43,630 nucleotides of DNA, from positions 1 to 43,630 of the forward strand of contig JAFSZK010000018.1 of NCBI GenBank assembly GCA_017458975.1, written 5' to 3'. Within the stretch, counting starts at the first letter, position 1; each line of letters begins with the position of its first letter. Position numbers and translations under genes: made by a program. The notes under the pieces are model-generated. The model saw only the letters and a list, made by a program, of their open reading frames with translations, did not search any database and was not told where the DNA came from. Of the stretch, positions 1 through 7,733 are shown piece after piece. The stretch is from Eubacterium sp. (GTDB lineage: Bacteria > Bacillota > Clostridia > Oscillospirales > Acutalibacteraceae).

Positions 1-5
1 AGCTT

Positions 6-139
6 CTGTTTTTACCGTGCAGCTTGCTGCTGGGTAAAAACAGGAAGAAGGTCCGGTGGACCTTCTGTCCGCGAGAGGAAATTCCCGTCCGGGTCACATC
101 GGCGCAAGCCGATAGAACAGGAAATTCCCGTCCGGGTCA
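6..139. repeat. cluster of hairpins with a 20-bp direct repeat
   Basis: Three perfect hairpins follow one another: 6-16 pairs with 33-43, 47-54 with 58-65, and 98-103 with 108-113 around a GCAA loop. The 20-mer GGAAATTCCCGTCCGGGTCA occurs at 77-96 and again at 120-139. The first frame is open from the window edge to beyond 200, so a weak coding possibility exists, but the hairpin density favours structured RNA or a dispersed intergenic repeat. The upstream side is not visible. Confidence 0.55.
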
Positions 140-152
140 TGCGGCATAAAAG

Positions 153-182
153 AAAGACCGCTGAATATCAGCGGTCTTTTTG
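153..182 (+). terminator. rho-independent terminator of an upstream unit
   Basis: A perfect 12-bp stem (153-164 with 168-179) has a 3-base loop and runs into a T tract. It would end a transcript entering from the left of the window. Confidence 0.75.
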
Positions 183-212
183 GTGTTGCTGCTTAAATCG
201 TTTAATGATTGG

Positions 213-241
213 TTGACAATGCTCGTTATCTTTGATACCAT
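213..241 (+). promoter_or_regulatory. promoter for the aldo/keto reductase
   Basis: TTGACA at 213-218, a 17-base spacer and TACCAT at 236-241. The -35 is perfect and the -10 weak. Confidence 0.5.
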
Positions 242-288
242 ACAATTATTAAGCTTTGTATATTTCCTTTTGAAGAAAGGGGAGTTTT

Positions 289-1422
289 ATGAATTACCGT
301 GATTTCGGAAAAACGGGCGAAAGGATTTCGGCTCTCGGTTTCGGATGTATGCGCTTTCCCGAATACGAGGAGGGCGACAAGCACTTTGTTAATCAGGATA
401 AGGTTGACGAAATGCTTTTATTTGCCTTTGAAAACGGGGTAAATTATTTTGATACCGCGCCTCATTACTGTAACCACAACAGCGAGGCCGCCGTCGGTCA
501 CGCGGTAAAGGCGTTCAGAGATAAGATACTTATTTCAACCAAGGTTCCCATGGACGCGGACTTAACGCCCGATAAGTACAGAAGGCTGCTTGAAAGAAGT
601 CTTACACGCCTTGACACCGACCATATTGATTTTTATCATTTTTGGGGAATTAACCGCGATAAATTTGACCGTTTGATATTAAAAAACAACCTTCTTGAAA
701 CGGCGGCAAAGGCAAAAGAGGAGGGGCTTATACGCCATATTTCCTTTTCGTTCCACGACGAGGCGAGCGTGATTAAGTACATAGTTGACACCTCTGAAAA
801 AGAAGGAGTAAAAATGGAGTCAATGCTGTGTCAGTATAACCTTCTCGACCGCTCCAACGAGGAAATGATTAAATATGTTCACGAAAAGGGACTCGGTACG
901 ATAGCTATGGGTCCCGTGGGCGGCGGAAGACTCTCCGCGCCGACCGACCTTTACAATAAGTTAACGGGTAAGCCCGCTATTGCTACATATGAGCTGGCGT
1001 TTAAATTCTGTCTCGGCAATCCAAATCTTAACTGCGCGCTTTCGGGTATGCAGAATATTGATATGGTTCGCAAGAATATTAAGGTTGCCTCCGACAATAC
1101 GGCGTTTTCCGAGGAGGAGTGGAAGCAGCTCGGCAGGGCGATTGAGGAAATAAAGAAATTCTCCGAGCTTTACTGCACGGGTTGTAAGTATTGTCAGCCC
1201 TGTCCGGCGGAGATAGATATTCCGAAGCTTTTTGAAATGTATACCTACTACAATGTATACGGCTTAAAGGAGCACGCAAAGCATATGATGAGGGAATACG
1301 TTAAAAAGGACGGCAAGACCTTTGATAAATGTGTCGACTGCGGCGCGTGCGAAGCAAAATGCCCTCAGCAACTCAAAATACGCGAAAATCTGAAAATGGT
1401 TACAAAGCTTCTGAGCGAATAA
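289..1422 (+). CDS. aldo/keto reductase with C-terminal ferredoxin-like domain
   Basis: A 377-residue cytoplasmic oxidoreductase. Residues 1 to about 270 are an aldo/keto reductase barrel: GFGCMRFP near the N-terminus, DTAPHY with the likely catalytic Tyr, then a STKVP strand. The tail carries two 4Fe-4S-type cysteine sets, Cys296/299/302/305 (CTGCKYCQPC) and Cys348/351/354/358 (CVDCGACEAKC). This fused architecture is common in anaerobic Clostridia and suggests electrons can come from ferredoxin as well as NAD(P)H; the substrate is unknown. ATG at 289 follows a GAAAGGGGAG ribosome binding site. It appears monocistronic, with its own promoter and hairpins downstream. Confidence 0.9.
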   Translation: MNYRDFGKTGERISALGFGCMRFPEYEEGDKHFVNQDKVDEMLLFAFENGVNYFDTAPHYCNHNSEAAVGHAVKAFRDKILISTKVPMDADLTPDKYRRLLERSLTRLDTDHIDFYHFWGINRDKFDRLILKNNLLETAAKAKEEGLIRHISFSFHDEASVIKYIVDTSEKEGVKMESMLCQYNLLDRSNEEMIKYVHEKGLGTIAMGPVGGGRLSAPTDLYNKLTGKPAIATYELAFKFCLGNPNLNCALSGMQNIDMVRKNIKVASDNTAFSEEEWKQLGRAIEEIKKFSELYCTGCKYCQPCPAEIDIPKLFEMYTYYNVYGLKEHAKHMMREYVKKDGKTFDKCVDCGACEAKCPQQLKIRENLKMVTKLLSE

Positions 1423-1429
1423 ACAACAA

Positions 1430-1640
1430 AAGCCCCTTGGGGGGCCTTCCGTAAGGAAGGTCTCCCAATTAAACTAATCCTTGCGGATTAGTGAAATATT
1501 CTTAAAGAATATGAAATTGCTTCGCAATGAAATACGCCTGCGGCGTATGTAGGATTAATTTAATTTCACATCGAGCAAAGCGAGATATTTCACAATTTGC
1601 TTTGCAAATTATTTCATATTGCCTGCAATATTTCATTAAT
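1430..1640. repeat. MITE-like composite palindrome made of GAAAT-linked hairpins
   Basis: The region is built of consecutive small hairpins: 1475-1490, 1496-1512, 1516-1528, 1532-1548, 1594-1610 and 1616-1631. In the left half they are separated by TGAAAT, in the right half by its complement ATTTCA. Outer arms 1467-1480 and 1552-1565 are inverted repeats with one mismatch. No convincing gene is present. The design suggests a non-coding mobile repeat or a structured transcript end. Confidence 0.6.
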
Positions 1641-1641
1641 G

Positions 1642-1669
1642 ACAGACCGATTCTCTTTCGGTCTGTTTT
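1642..1669 (+). terminator. terminator hairpin
   Basis: ACAGACCGA (1642-1650) pairs with TCGGTCTGT (1658-1666), followed by TTTT. It closes the hairpin-rich region after the aldo/keto reductase. Confidence 0.7.
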
Positions 1670-1727
1670 CTTTTTCGGATTCGTGGCAGAACAAATCCTA
1701 TGCTCGCTGCAGCCAGCGACATAATTC

Positions 1728-1756
1728 TTGACTTATATTTATAATAATGATAAAAT
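1728..1756 (+). promoter_or_regulatory. promoter driving the 1763-1928 transcript
   Basis: TTGACT at 1728-1733, a 17-base spacer, then TAAAAT at 1751-1756. The start point would fall at about 1763, exactly where the long inverted repeat begins. Confidence 0.65.
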
Positions 1757-1762
1757 ACAATT

Positions 1763-1928
1763 GCGAAACCAATTGAATAATTTTTAACTCGAAGAGGCAC
1801 GCTATTTTTATCTCTTTTGATAAAAATGCATACTCTTTTATTTGACGTGCTTTAACGAGTTATTGTTCAAATTGGTTTCGCAGCTATGAGTTATGCGTTT
1901 TTTGCGCAGCTCTTTGCTGCGCTTTTTT
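1763..1928 (+). ncRNA. candidate small RNA or attenuator leader
   Basis: Between a good promoter and a strong terminator lies an element that folds into one long interrupted hairpin. Pairs are 1762-1774 with 1870-1882 (13 bp, perfect), 1786-1791 with 1856-1861, 1797-1801 with 1846-1850, and 1805-1812 with 1819-1826. It ends with a GCGCAGC/GCTGCGC hairpin (1904-1922) and six T. The unit is about 165 nt. A long hairpin with internal loops recalls 6S RNA in general shape, but I cannot assign a family. It could equally be a leader controlling the secreted protein that starts at 1956. Confidence 0.5.
1904..1928 (+). terminator. terminator or attenuator before the CHAP gene
   Basis: A perfect 7-bp GC-rich stem (1904-1910 with 1916-1922), loop TCTTT, then TTTTTT. 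It sits only 28 bases before the start codon at 1956, so the downstream gene needs readthrough or another promoter. Confidence 0.7.
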
Positions 1929-1955
1929 ATTTGTTATATCAAAGGAGGAAAAGAT

Positions 1956-4736
1956 ATGAAAAAAACACTATCAATCGTTTTATCATTTATTATGCTGTTA
2001 AGCGCAATTCCTTTCAGCTCAATAACAGCAAGCGCAACAAGCGTTACCCGCAGTAACGCGGTAAGCTGGGCTAATTCAAAGGTAGGTCAGTCAATCGACT
2101 GGGACGGCGTTTACGGCGCACAGTGCGTAGATTTAATGGCGGCATACTATAACTATCTCGGCACATCTACTCCCGGCGGCAATGCCTGTGCTTATGCTTA
2201 TAACTCCCTGCCGAGCGGCTGGAAAAGAGTACAGAACGCAGCAGGTGTTGTGCCCGAGCCGGGTGATATAGCTGTATATGACGTTGGCTGGAAGGGCGGA
2301 AAATACGGCCATATCGCTATTGTTATTAACGCCGATTCCTATAATATGACAACTGTTGAACAGTATGGCAGTACAGACCATAAAACGCATAAGGTAACCT
2401 ATCCGTATAACCGCGGAAACGGCTATCACCTGTGGGGCTTTATTAAGCCGAATTTCCCGGGTGGTTCAACAAGCAACGGCAATATGACAACGCCTACAAT
2501 TACGCTTAATAAAACAAACTTCAACTACGGCGATACGGTTAATATCAGCTGGACCAAAACCGTAAGCAATACCGATTTTTATCAGTATTGGGTAATTGTA
2601 ACAAACACAACAACGGGCAAGCAGATTTACGCCGGCGCAACGGGTAGTGCGGGCAACGTTAACGCTAACAGCTATTCCTTTAAAATCAATAGCTACGGCG
2701 CATACAGCGTAACGGTTTATGCCGTTCCATACAACGATAAAAACAGCCGTCAGAAAAGTGCAACCAGAACCTTTACAACGGGCGGATATACTGTCAGCTT
2801 TAACGCAAACGGCGGTAGCGGTGCACCGTCAAGTGTTAAAACCGATATTTACGGAATGGTAAATATGCCCTCAACGAAACCTACATATAACGATTCTCAT
2901 ACAGTTACATTCGATGCGAATGGCGGAACGCTTACAAGCGGTTCAAAGACGGAATACAACAAAGTATTCGACTATTGGTACGACAGTGTGGGAAAAATTT
3001 ACAGTACAAACGGTGCTTTCAAAGCTAACACAACCCTTTATGCTCACTATAAGTATGAAGCGCTCTCGGCAAAAGACCCGACAAAGGATAATGCATATTT
3101 TATAGGTTGGTATGATTCAAGCGAGAGAAATGACTTTGGACCAACAGGAAATTATTATAAAAATATGAGTGCTCCGATTGATAAAAACATCACACTGTAC
3201 GCGATGTGGAGCGAAAGCGCTACAAGGTTATTTGGAGATGTTGACTATAACGGAAAGATTAATGGAACTGACTCAACTACAATAAGACGTTATGTAGACA
3301 ATTATCAATCTATTTCTAATACCCAAAAGTTCTTTGCGGATGTTAATGCTGACGGTATAGTTAATGGACCCATATTTCAGGAAAACACTACAGCTTATAT
3401 TAACAACACAACAGGAAGCCCTAACATTTATGATAGCGATTGTAATATGTTATCTAGTTATTGTGTACAAAGAATTACATATAACGATTTTCAAGCAGTA
3501 AAATACTGTACGGGATTTACATTCAAACAAACGCCGAAAACTGTTTATGAATACGGCGAAGAATTCGACTATGACGGCGTAATTCTTCAGTCAAATTACA
3601 GCCATAATGCTAATGTTCATCACTATGTATCAGATGATATTGTAATCGGCGGTTATGACCCGTATAAAATCGGCAGTCAGACCGTAACGGTTCACTTCTA
3701 TCAGTGGAGCTTAAATCTTAACGTAACGGTTAATTCGCCTGATTACGAGGTCGATTACGACGCAAACGGCGGAGACGTAAGCAGTGAAATTAAAACCGTT
3801 CGCTTAAACAGCACCTACGGCACTCTTGCAACTCCCGAACGCGATGGCTATACCTTCCTCGGCTGGTATACGGAAAAGGACGGCGGCAGCAGGGTGACCT
3901 CCTCAACAATTGTTACAACACAGGGCAACCGCACGCTTTACGCCCACTGGCAGATTAACACCTATTCGCTCGGCTTTAACGCAAACGGCGGAAGCGGAAC
4001 TTTAAATAATATTGATAATATCAGTTACGGTTCAGAGGTACAAATTCCGTCATATGCGCTCACTAAGAGCGGTTTAATCTTCCTTGGCTGGTCAGAGGAA
4101 AAGGATTCCGCCTTTGCGGATTACGAGGCAGGGGACAGCATCTGGATTGATGAAAACACAACGCTTTATGCCGTATGGGGAACAAAAGAGCAGACTGCAC
4201 CCGAAGCGGGACAGCATATTCACCAATATATTTCAAGGGTTGTTGCCCCAACCTGCACCGAAAATGGCTATACCGAAAAGATGTGCTCGATCTGCGGCGA
4301 TACGGTAAAAACCGATTTCACCTTTGCAACAGGACATAAGGCCATTGCTGTTAAGGCTGTTTCTGCAACATTTAAAGCAACCGGTAAAACAGCGGGCAGT
4401 AAATGCTCGGTATGCGGGAAAATTCTGAAAGCTCAAAAATCAGTCGCCAAACTTAAGTCGCCTAAACTCAGCAAGGTGACGAAGGCAAAAAAGGCATTCT
4501 CGGCTAAATGGGTAAAGATAAACGGCATTGACGGTTATCAAATAAGGTATTCGCTTGAAAGCAATATGAAATCCTCAAAGACCGTAAACGTTAAGAAGTC
4601 AGTAACAAGTAAGAAGGTAAGTAAACTTAAAGCTAAAAAGACCTACTATGTACAAATTCGTGCATACAAGACGATTAACGGTAAAAAGATTTACTCCTCG
4701 TGGAGCGCAAAGAAAAAGGTAACAACAAAGAAATAG
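1956..4736 (+). CDS. secreted CHAP-domain protein with InlB repeats and dockerin
   Basis: A 926-residue exported protein. The start at 1956 is chosen over an upstream in-frame ATG (1893) because AAAGGAGG lies 7 bases ahead and a signal peptide (KKTLSIVLSFIMLLSAIP, AxA-type cleavage near 26) follows at once; the longer form would overlap a terminator. Residues about 30-150 form a CHAP amidase/peptidase domain with likely catalytic Cys57 (GAQCVD) and His119 (YGHIA). Several Listeria-Bacteroides InlB-type repeats follow (NANGG ... GWY ... LYAHW). A two-repeat type I dockerin-like segment lies at about 426-475 (GDVDYNGKINGTD, ADVNADGIVNG). Then come an Ig-like domain, two more InlB repeats, CxxC pairs and a Lys-rich fibronectin-III-like end. 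Likely role: wall hydrolysis or attachment at the surface. The second dockerin repeat is degenerate. Confidence 0.85.
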   Translation: MKKTLSIVLSFIMLLSAIPFSSITASATSVTRSNAVSWANSKVGQSIDWDGVYGAQCVDLMAAYYNYLGTSTPGGNACAYAYNSLPSGWKRVQNAAGVVPEPGDIAVYDVGWKGGKYGHIAIVINADSYNMTTVEQYGSTDHKTHKVTYPYNRGNGYHLWGFIKPNFPGGSTSNGNMTTPTITLNKTNFNYGDTVNISWTKTVSNTDFYQYWVIVTNTTTGKQIYAGATGSAGNVNANSYSFKINSYGAYSVTVYAVPYNDKNSRQKSATRTFTTGGYTVSFNANGGSGAPSSVKTDIYGMVNMPSTKPTYNDSHTVTFDANGGTLTSGSKTEYNKVFDYWYDSVGKIYSTNGAFKANTTLYAHYKYEALSAKDPTKDNAYFIGWYDSSERNDFGPTGNYYKNMSAPIDKNITLYAMWSESATRLFGDVDYNGKINGTDSTTIRRYVDNYQSISNTQKFFADVNADGIVNGPIFQENTTAYINNTTGSPNIYDSDCNMLSSYCVQRITYNDFQAVKYCTGFTFKQTPKTVYEYGEEFDYDGVILQSNYSHNANVHHYVSDDIVIGGYDPYKIGSQTVTVHFYQWSLNLNVTVNSPDYEVDYDANGGDVSSEIKTVRLNSTYGTLATPERDGYTFLGWYTEKDGGSRVTSSTIVTTQGNRTLYAHWQINTYSLGFNANGGSGTLNNIDNISYGSEVQIPSYALTKSGLIFLGWSEEKDSAFADYEAGDSIWIDENTTLYAVWGTKEQTAPEAGQHIHQYISRVVAPTCTENGYTEKMCSICGDTVKTDFTFATGHKAIAVKAVSATFKATGKTAGSKCSVCGKILKAQKSVAKLKSPKLSKVTKAKKAFSAKWVKINGIDGYQIRYSLESNMKSSKTVNVKKSVTSKKVSKLKAKKTYYVQIRAYKTINGKKIYSSWSAKKKVTTKK

Positions 4737-4741
4737 TAAAC

Positions 4742-4800
4742 GAGCACGGCATAATTTGCCGTGCTCAAACTTCTTTATAACGGGCGCCCCCAAGGGGCTT
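4742..4800 (+). terminator. double hairpin terminator
   Basis: GAGCACGGCA (4742-4751) pairs perfectly with 4757-4766. A second GCCCC-CAA-GGGGC hairpin at 4786-4798 is followed by TTTTG. Confidence 0.75.
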
Positions 4801-4857
4801 TTGTTGTTTATGTGTTTTTATCAGAATTTGATTTCCTTTTTTTCAAACAGCTTTGTA

Positions 4858-4886
4858 TTGTTATTATCGGCTTTTTGTGGTATTAT
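4858..4886 (+). promoter_or_regulatory. promoter for the YhhN/lipid kinase pair
   Basis: TTGTTA at 4858-4863, 17-base spacer, TATTAT at 4881-4886. Confidence 0.5.
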
Positions 4887-4924
4887 TTAGTTAAAGATTA
4901 ATTGATTCAGGCAGGAGGTGCTTT

Positions 4925-5578
4925 ATGGATTACGCCGGTTATGCATTTTTGGCGGTATTTATTATATCAACCGCAATACATCTTTATGCGTCGCTTAAGA
5001 AAAACGACAAGCTGAGAAACGTTACAAAACCGTTTATACTTTTATCCCTGCTCGGCTTTTATGTTCTTATGGCGAGAAATGTTGTCTTGTTTATCATTTT
5101 AGCCCTGATATTCAGCTGGCTCGGGGACGTTCTTCTTATTCCCAAGGGCGTAAAGTGGTTCACAGCGGGCGGAATCGCCTTTATGGTCAGTCACGCGTTC
5201 TTTATAGCGGGATATTGCAGGGATATTGTTTTCGCCTCAATTCCCGTTTGGCTGATTGCACTTTTGGCGGTATTCTTTATTGTAACGGTCGGCTTTATTT
5301 TCTCAAAGCTCAAGCCCCATCTTCCTAAAGCGCTGTTTTATCCGATGTTTTTATACCTGCTTATCAACGGCGCAATGAACTGCTTTGCTATTTTCAGATG
5401 TGTAAGCAATCCTACGGCGGCAACGATTACTACGGCAATCGGCGCAGCGTTGTTCTTTGTTTCGGATTCGTCGCTTTTCTTTGTTCGCTTTAACAAGGAG
5501 AGCCGGATGAAAACCCATTTTATAGTAATGCTGACATACTCAATCGGAGAGTTTCTGATTGTTTTAGGACTTTTATAA
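4925..5578 (+). CDS. YhhN/TMEM86-type integral membrane protein
   Basis: A 217-residue protein of about seven to eight hydrophobic segments with few loops. The FSWLGDVLLIP and FFVSDSSLFFVRF stretches match the two conserved acidic motifs of the YhhN family, whose eukaryotic members are lysoplasmalogenases. Bacterial plasmalogens occur in anaerobic Clostridia, so a lipid-remodelling role fits, but the substrate is inferred. GCAGGAGGTG lies ahead of ATG 4925. It is 15 bases upstream of a diacylglycerol-kinase-like gene, and the pair probably forms a lipid-related operon. Confidence 0.75.
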   Translation: MDYAGYAFLAVFIISTAIHLYASLKKNDKLRNVTKPFILLSLLGFYVLMARNVVLFIILALIFSWLGDVLLIPKGVKWFTAGGIAFMVSHAFFIAGYCRDIVFASIPVWLIALLAVFFIVTVGFIFSKLKPHLPKALFYPMFLYLLINGAMNCFAIFRCVSNPTAATITTAIGAALFFVSDSSLFFVRFNKESRMKTHFIVMLTYSIGEFLIVLGLL

Positions 5579-5593
5579 AACGGAGGGAAATTT

Positions 5594-6412
5594 ATGAAAT
5601 ACTATCTTTATAATTCAAAAGCAAATAACGGAATCAAACCCGTCGTTCCGGCAGGAACCGAGCTTATCGACGCAGTTGGAATTGATTATCCCGATTATCT
5701 CGGCAAGCTCAAAGCGGAGGACGAGGTCGTTCTTGTCGGCGGCGACGGTACGTTAAATTATTTTATCAACGCAGTAAAGGACGTTGAGATTAAAAACAAT
5801 ATTTACCTTTTCGGGTGCGGAACGGGTAATGATTTTCTTCACGATATTAATAAGGAAGCAGGCCAGGAGGTGCTTATCAACCCCTATCTTGAAAAGCTCC
5901 CGACTGTATACGTTAACGGACTTGAAAAGCTCTTTATAAACAATATGGGCTTCGGAATCGACGGCTACTGCTGTGAGGTTGCGGATGAGATTAAGCAGAC
6001 CAATCCGCAGGAGGAAATTAATTATTCGGGAATTGCGATTAAGGGACTGCTTTTCCACTTTAAGCCCTGTCACGCCGAGGTTACGGTTGACGGAGAGAAG
6101 CACGAATTTGACAACGTGTGGATTGCGCCGACTATGAAAGGCAAGTTTTACGGCGGCGGTATGGACATGGCTCCGAACCAGGACCGCGCCTCCGATAAGC
6201 TGACCCTTGTTGTTTATCACTGCAAGTCGAAAATCAAAGCGCTTATGGCTTTTCCGTCAATTTTCAAGGGCGAGCATCTGGCAAAAACGGATATTGTAAA
6301 GGTATTCACGGGCAACGAGATTAAAGTTAAATTCTCACGCCCCTGCGCAGCGCAGATTGACGGCGAAACCGTTTTAAACGTAACGGAATATACCGCAATA
6401 CAGCCCAAATAA
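5594..6412 (+). CDS. diacylglycerol/lipid kinase family protein
   Basis: A 272-residue protein of the DAGK catalytic family. It shows the nucleotide-binding signature VVLVGGDGTLNYFINAV near residue 50 and the second Gly-rich motif FGCGTGNDFLHDI near residue 75. The C-terminal beta-sandwich half includes a conserved AAQIDGE stretch. Expected chemistry is ATP-dependent phosphorylation of diacylglycerol, a long-chain base or a similar lipid at the inner membrane face; the exact lipid is unknown. The CGGAGGG ribosome binding site lies just after the YhhN stop, so the two are probably cotranscribed. A terminator follows. Confidence 0.85.
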   Translation: MKYYLYNSKANNGIKPVVPAGTELIDAVGIDYPDYLGKLKAEDEVVLVGGDGTLNYFINAVKDVEIKNNIYLFGCGTGNDFLHDINKEAGQEVLINPYLEKLPTVYVNGLEKLFINNMGFGIDGYCCEVADEIKQTNPQEEINYSGIAIKGLLFHFKPCHAEVTVDGEKHEFDNVWIAPTMKGKFYGGGMDMAPNQDRASDKLTLVVYHCKSKIKALMAFPSIFKGEHLAKTDIVKVFTGNEIKVKFSRPCAAQIDGETVLNVTEYTAIQPK

Positions 6413-6420
6413 AAACCGAA

Positions 6421-6446
6421 GGCAACGGAACGCTCCGTTGCCTTTT
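6421..6446. terminator. bidirectional terminator between convergent genes
   Basis: GGCAACGGA (6421-6429) pairs with 6434-6442 around ACGC, with A-rich sequence before and TTTT after. It serves the lipid kinase on the plus strand and the racemase homologue on the minus strand. Confidence 0.75.
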
Positions 6447-6449
6447 AAT

Positions 6450-7733
6450 TTATTCTTCAAATTTTTCGCGGTTAATCCAAAGACCGAGCGCAGGATTCGG
6501 AATATAATAAATTTCCTCGCCGTCAACCTCGTTATAACCGTATTTCAGTTTTTCGGGGTCGTATTTTTTTGCCGTTTCGTCATAGTCCGCCGCGTTGAAA
6601 CCAACCGAGGAAATCTCCTCTTTAGTAATTTCCTTTACGGCGTAGGTAATGGTAAATCTTCCGTCCGACGAGCCGTGAATAAGATGAGCCGCCGCCCCCA
6701 TATTTTCGCGAAGGTCGGTGTTTTCGGGCTTTTTGAACTCTTCGAGAGTTTGAAGCCTGCCGCGGTAGCCGTATTTTCTTATAAGCTCGTCAACCTTGTC
6801 GTCCTCGCCGAAGCGCTCAACGCCGGGAGCAAGGATAATTAACTCTCCGCCGTCAGCCATCGCCATTCTTGTTCGGTAAACCGCCTTGTTGCCGAGCCAG
6901 GTGCTTTTAAATTCAGAGGGGTCAAGATATACTACGCATTTTTTAAGACCGTGTTCAACAAAGTCAATGTTCTTCTTTTGAGCAAGCTTTACCGCGTTTG
7001 TAAGGCAGTCCCTGCCTTCGCCGATAAAGAGCCCGTGGGTATGAATATTTCCGCCGGGAGCTGTTGTTACGGTAAGTACAAACATAATCGGACGCTCGTT
7101 CAGAAAATGCTCCATACCGTAGTCAAACACTCTTCGCACGGGGGTATAATCCTTACCCATCATACGCTCCATACCGTAGACTGCGCCGACCATGTGGGAT
7201 TTATTAATCATCTCGCTTCCGCCGACGCCGACAAAGAGGTTTTTCGAGTGGTTAGCCATACCGATAACCTCGTGGGGCACAACCTGACCGGGGGAGATAA
7301 TAAGGTCGTAGCTTTCGTCCATAACAAGCTTATTAACCTCAGCCGTTACGGACTCGTCCCAAAGTCCTTCGGTAATCTCAGAAAGGAAGCTTTTGGGAAC
7401 TTCGCCGAGCTTAACAACGTCCGTGCGCCAGTTGTGAACGAGCATTTTATCATACGGAATATCGCCGAACATCGCCGTCCACTGCTCCTTCGTTACGGCA
7501 ACGTGGGTGCCGAGAGCGGGAAGAATATCAACCTGTACTCCCTTTTCGCTCAGCGTATGATAATAAACGTTTGTTATATAACCCGCGCCCGAGTGGAAGC
7601 GGGTAAAATCGGGAGGAAGAATAAGAACCTTTTTCAGCGTCCGTCCTTCAAGCGATTTCAAAAGGGCGGTTTTTATTTCCTCCTGCGTTAAGCCGTTATC
7701 CGTTTTTGCAATTAAATAAATATCCTGCATCAT
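6450..7733 (-). CDS. LarA-family nickel-dependent 2-hydroxyacid racemase/epimerase homologue
   Basis: A 427-residue protein of the lactate racemase family. It has the N-terminal substrate motif PPDFTR (residues 40-45), GTH (His77), and an invariant-looking triad His154, Lys164, His180. Their spacing (10 and 26 residues from the first His) equals that of His174, Lys184 and His200 in Lactobacillus plantarum LarA, where Lys tethers the nickel-pincer nucleotide and His200 binds Ni. So it probably uses that cofactor, and LarB/LarC/LarE would have to be encoded elsewhere. It is last in an operon with a PfkB kinase, gnd and a HAD phosphatase, favouring a sugar-acid substrate such as gluconate/mannonate rather than lactate. 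Its ATG overlaps the HAD stop (ATGA), implying translational coupling. A second ATG follows immediately. Confidence 0.8.
   Translation of the reverse strand: MMQDIYLIAKTDNGLTQEEIKTALLKSLEGRTLKKVLILPPDFTRFHSGAGYITNVYYHTLSEKGVQVDILPALGTHVAVTKEQWTAMFGDIPYDKMLVHNWRTDVVKLGEVPKSFLSEITEGLWDESVTAEVNKLVMDESYDLIISPGQVVPHEVIGMANHSKNLFVGVGGSEMINKSHMVGAVYGMERMMGKDYTPVRRVFDYGMEHFLNERPIMFVLTVTTAPGGNIHTHGLFIGEGRDCLTNAVKLAQKKNIDFVEHGLKKCVVYLDPSEFKSTWLGNKAVYRTRMAMADGGELIILAPGVERFGEDDKVDELIRKYGYRGRLQTLEEFKKPENTDLRENMGAAAHLIHGSSDGRFTITYAVKEITKEEISSVGFNAADYDETAKKYDPEKLKYGYNEVDGEEIYYIPNPALGLWINREKFEE

Noticed and set aside
77..139. CRISPR-like direct repeats
   Set aside because: Only two copies of a 20-mer, and the intervening bases contain a hairpin rather than a spacer; no cas genes in the window.
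1527..1724. 65-codon frame in the hairpin-rich region
   Set aside because: It only translates the palindromic element and the terminator; no start signals.
1763..1928. firm 6S RNA call
   Set aside because: The long hairpin is similar in outline, but I could not identify the conserved central bubble sequence, so it is kept as an unassigned candidate.
6438..6842. 134-codon plus-strand frame
   Set aside because: Antisense to the end of the LarA homologue; no family features.
6951..7691. 246-codon plus-strand frame
   Set aside because: Lies wholly antisense to the LarA homologue, with no recognisable motifs and no ribosome site. It is open only because of the codon bias of the real gene.
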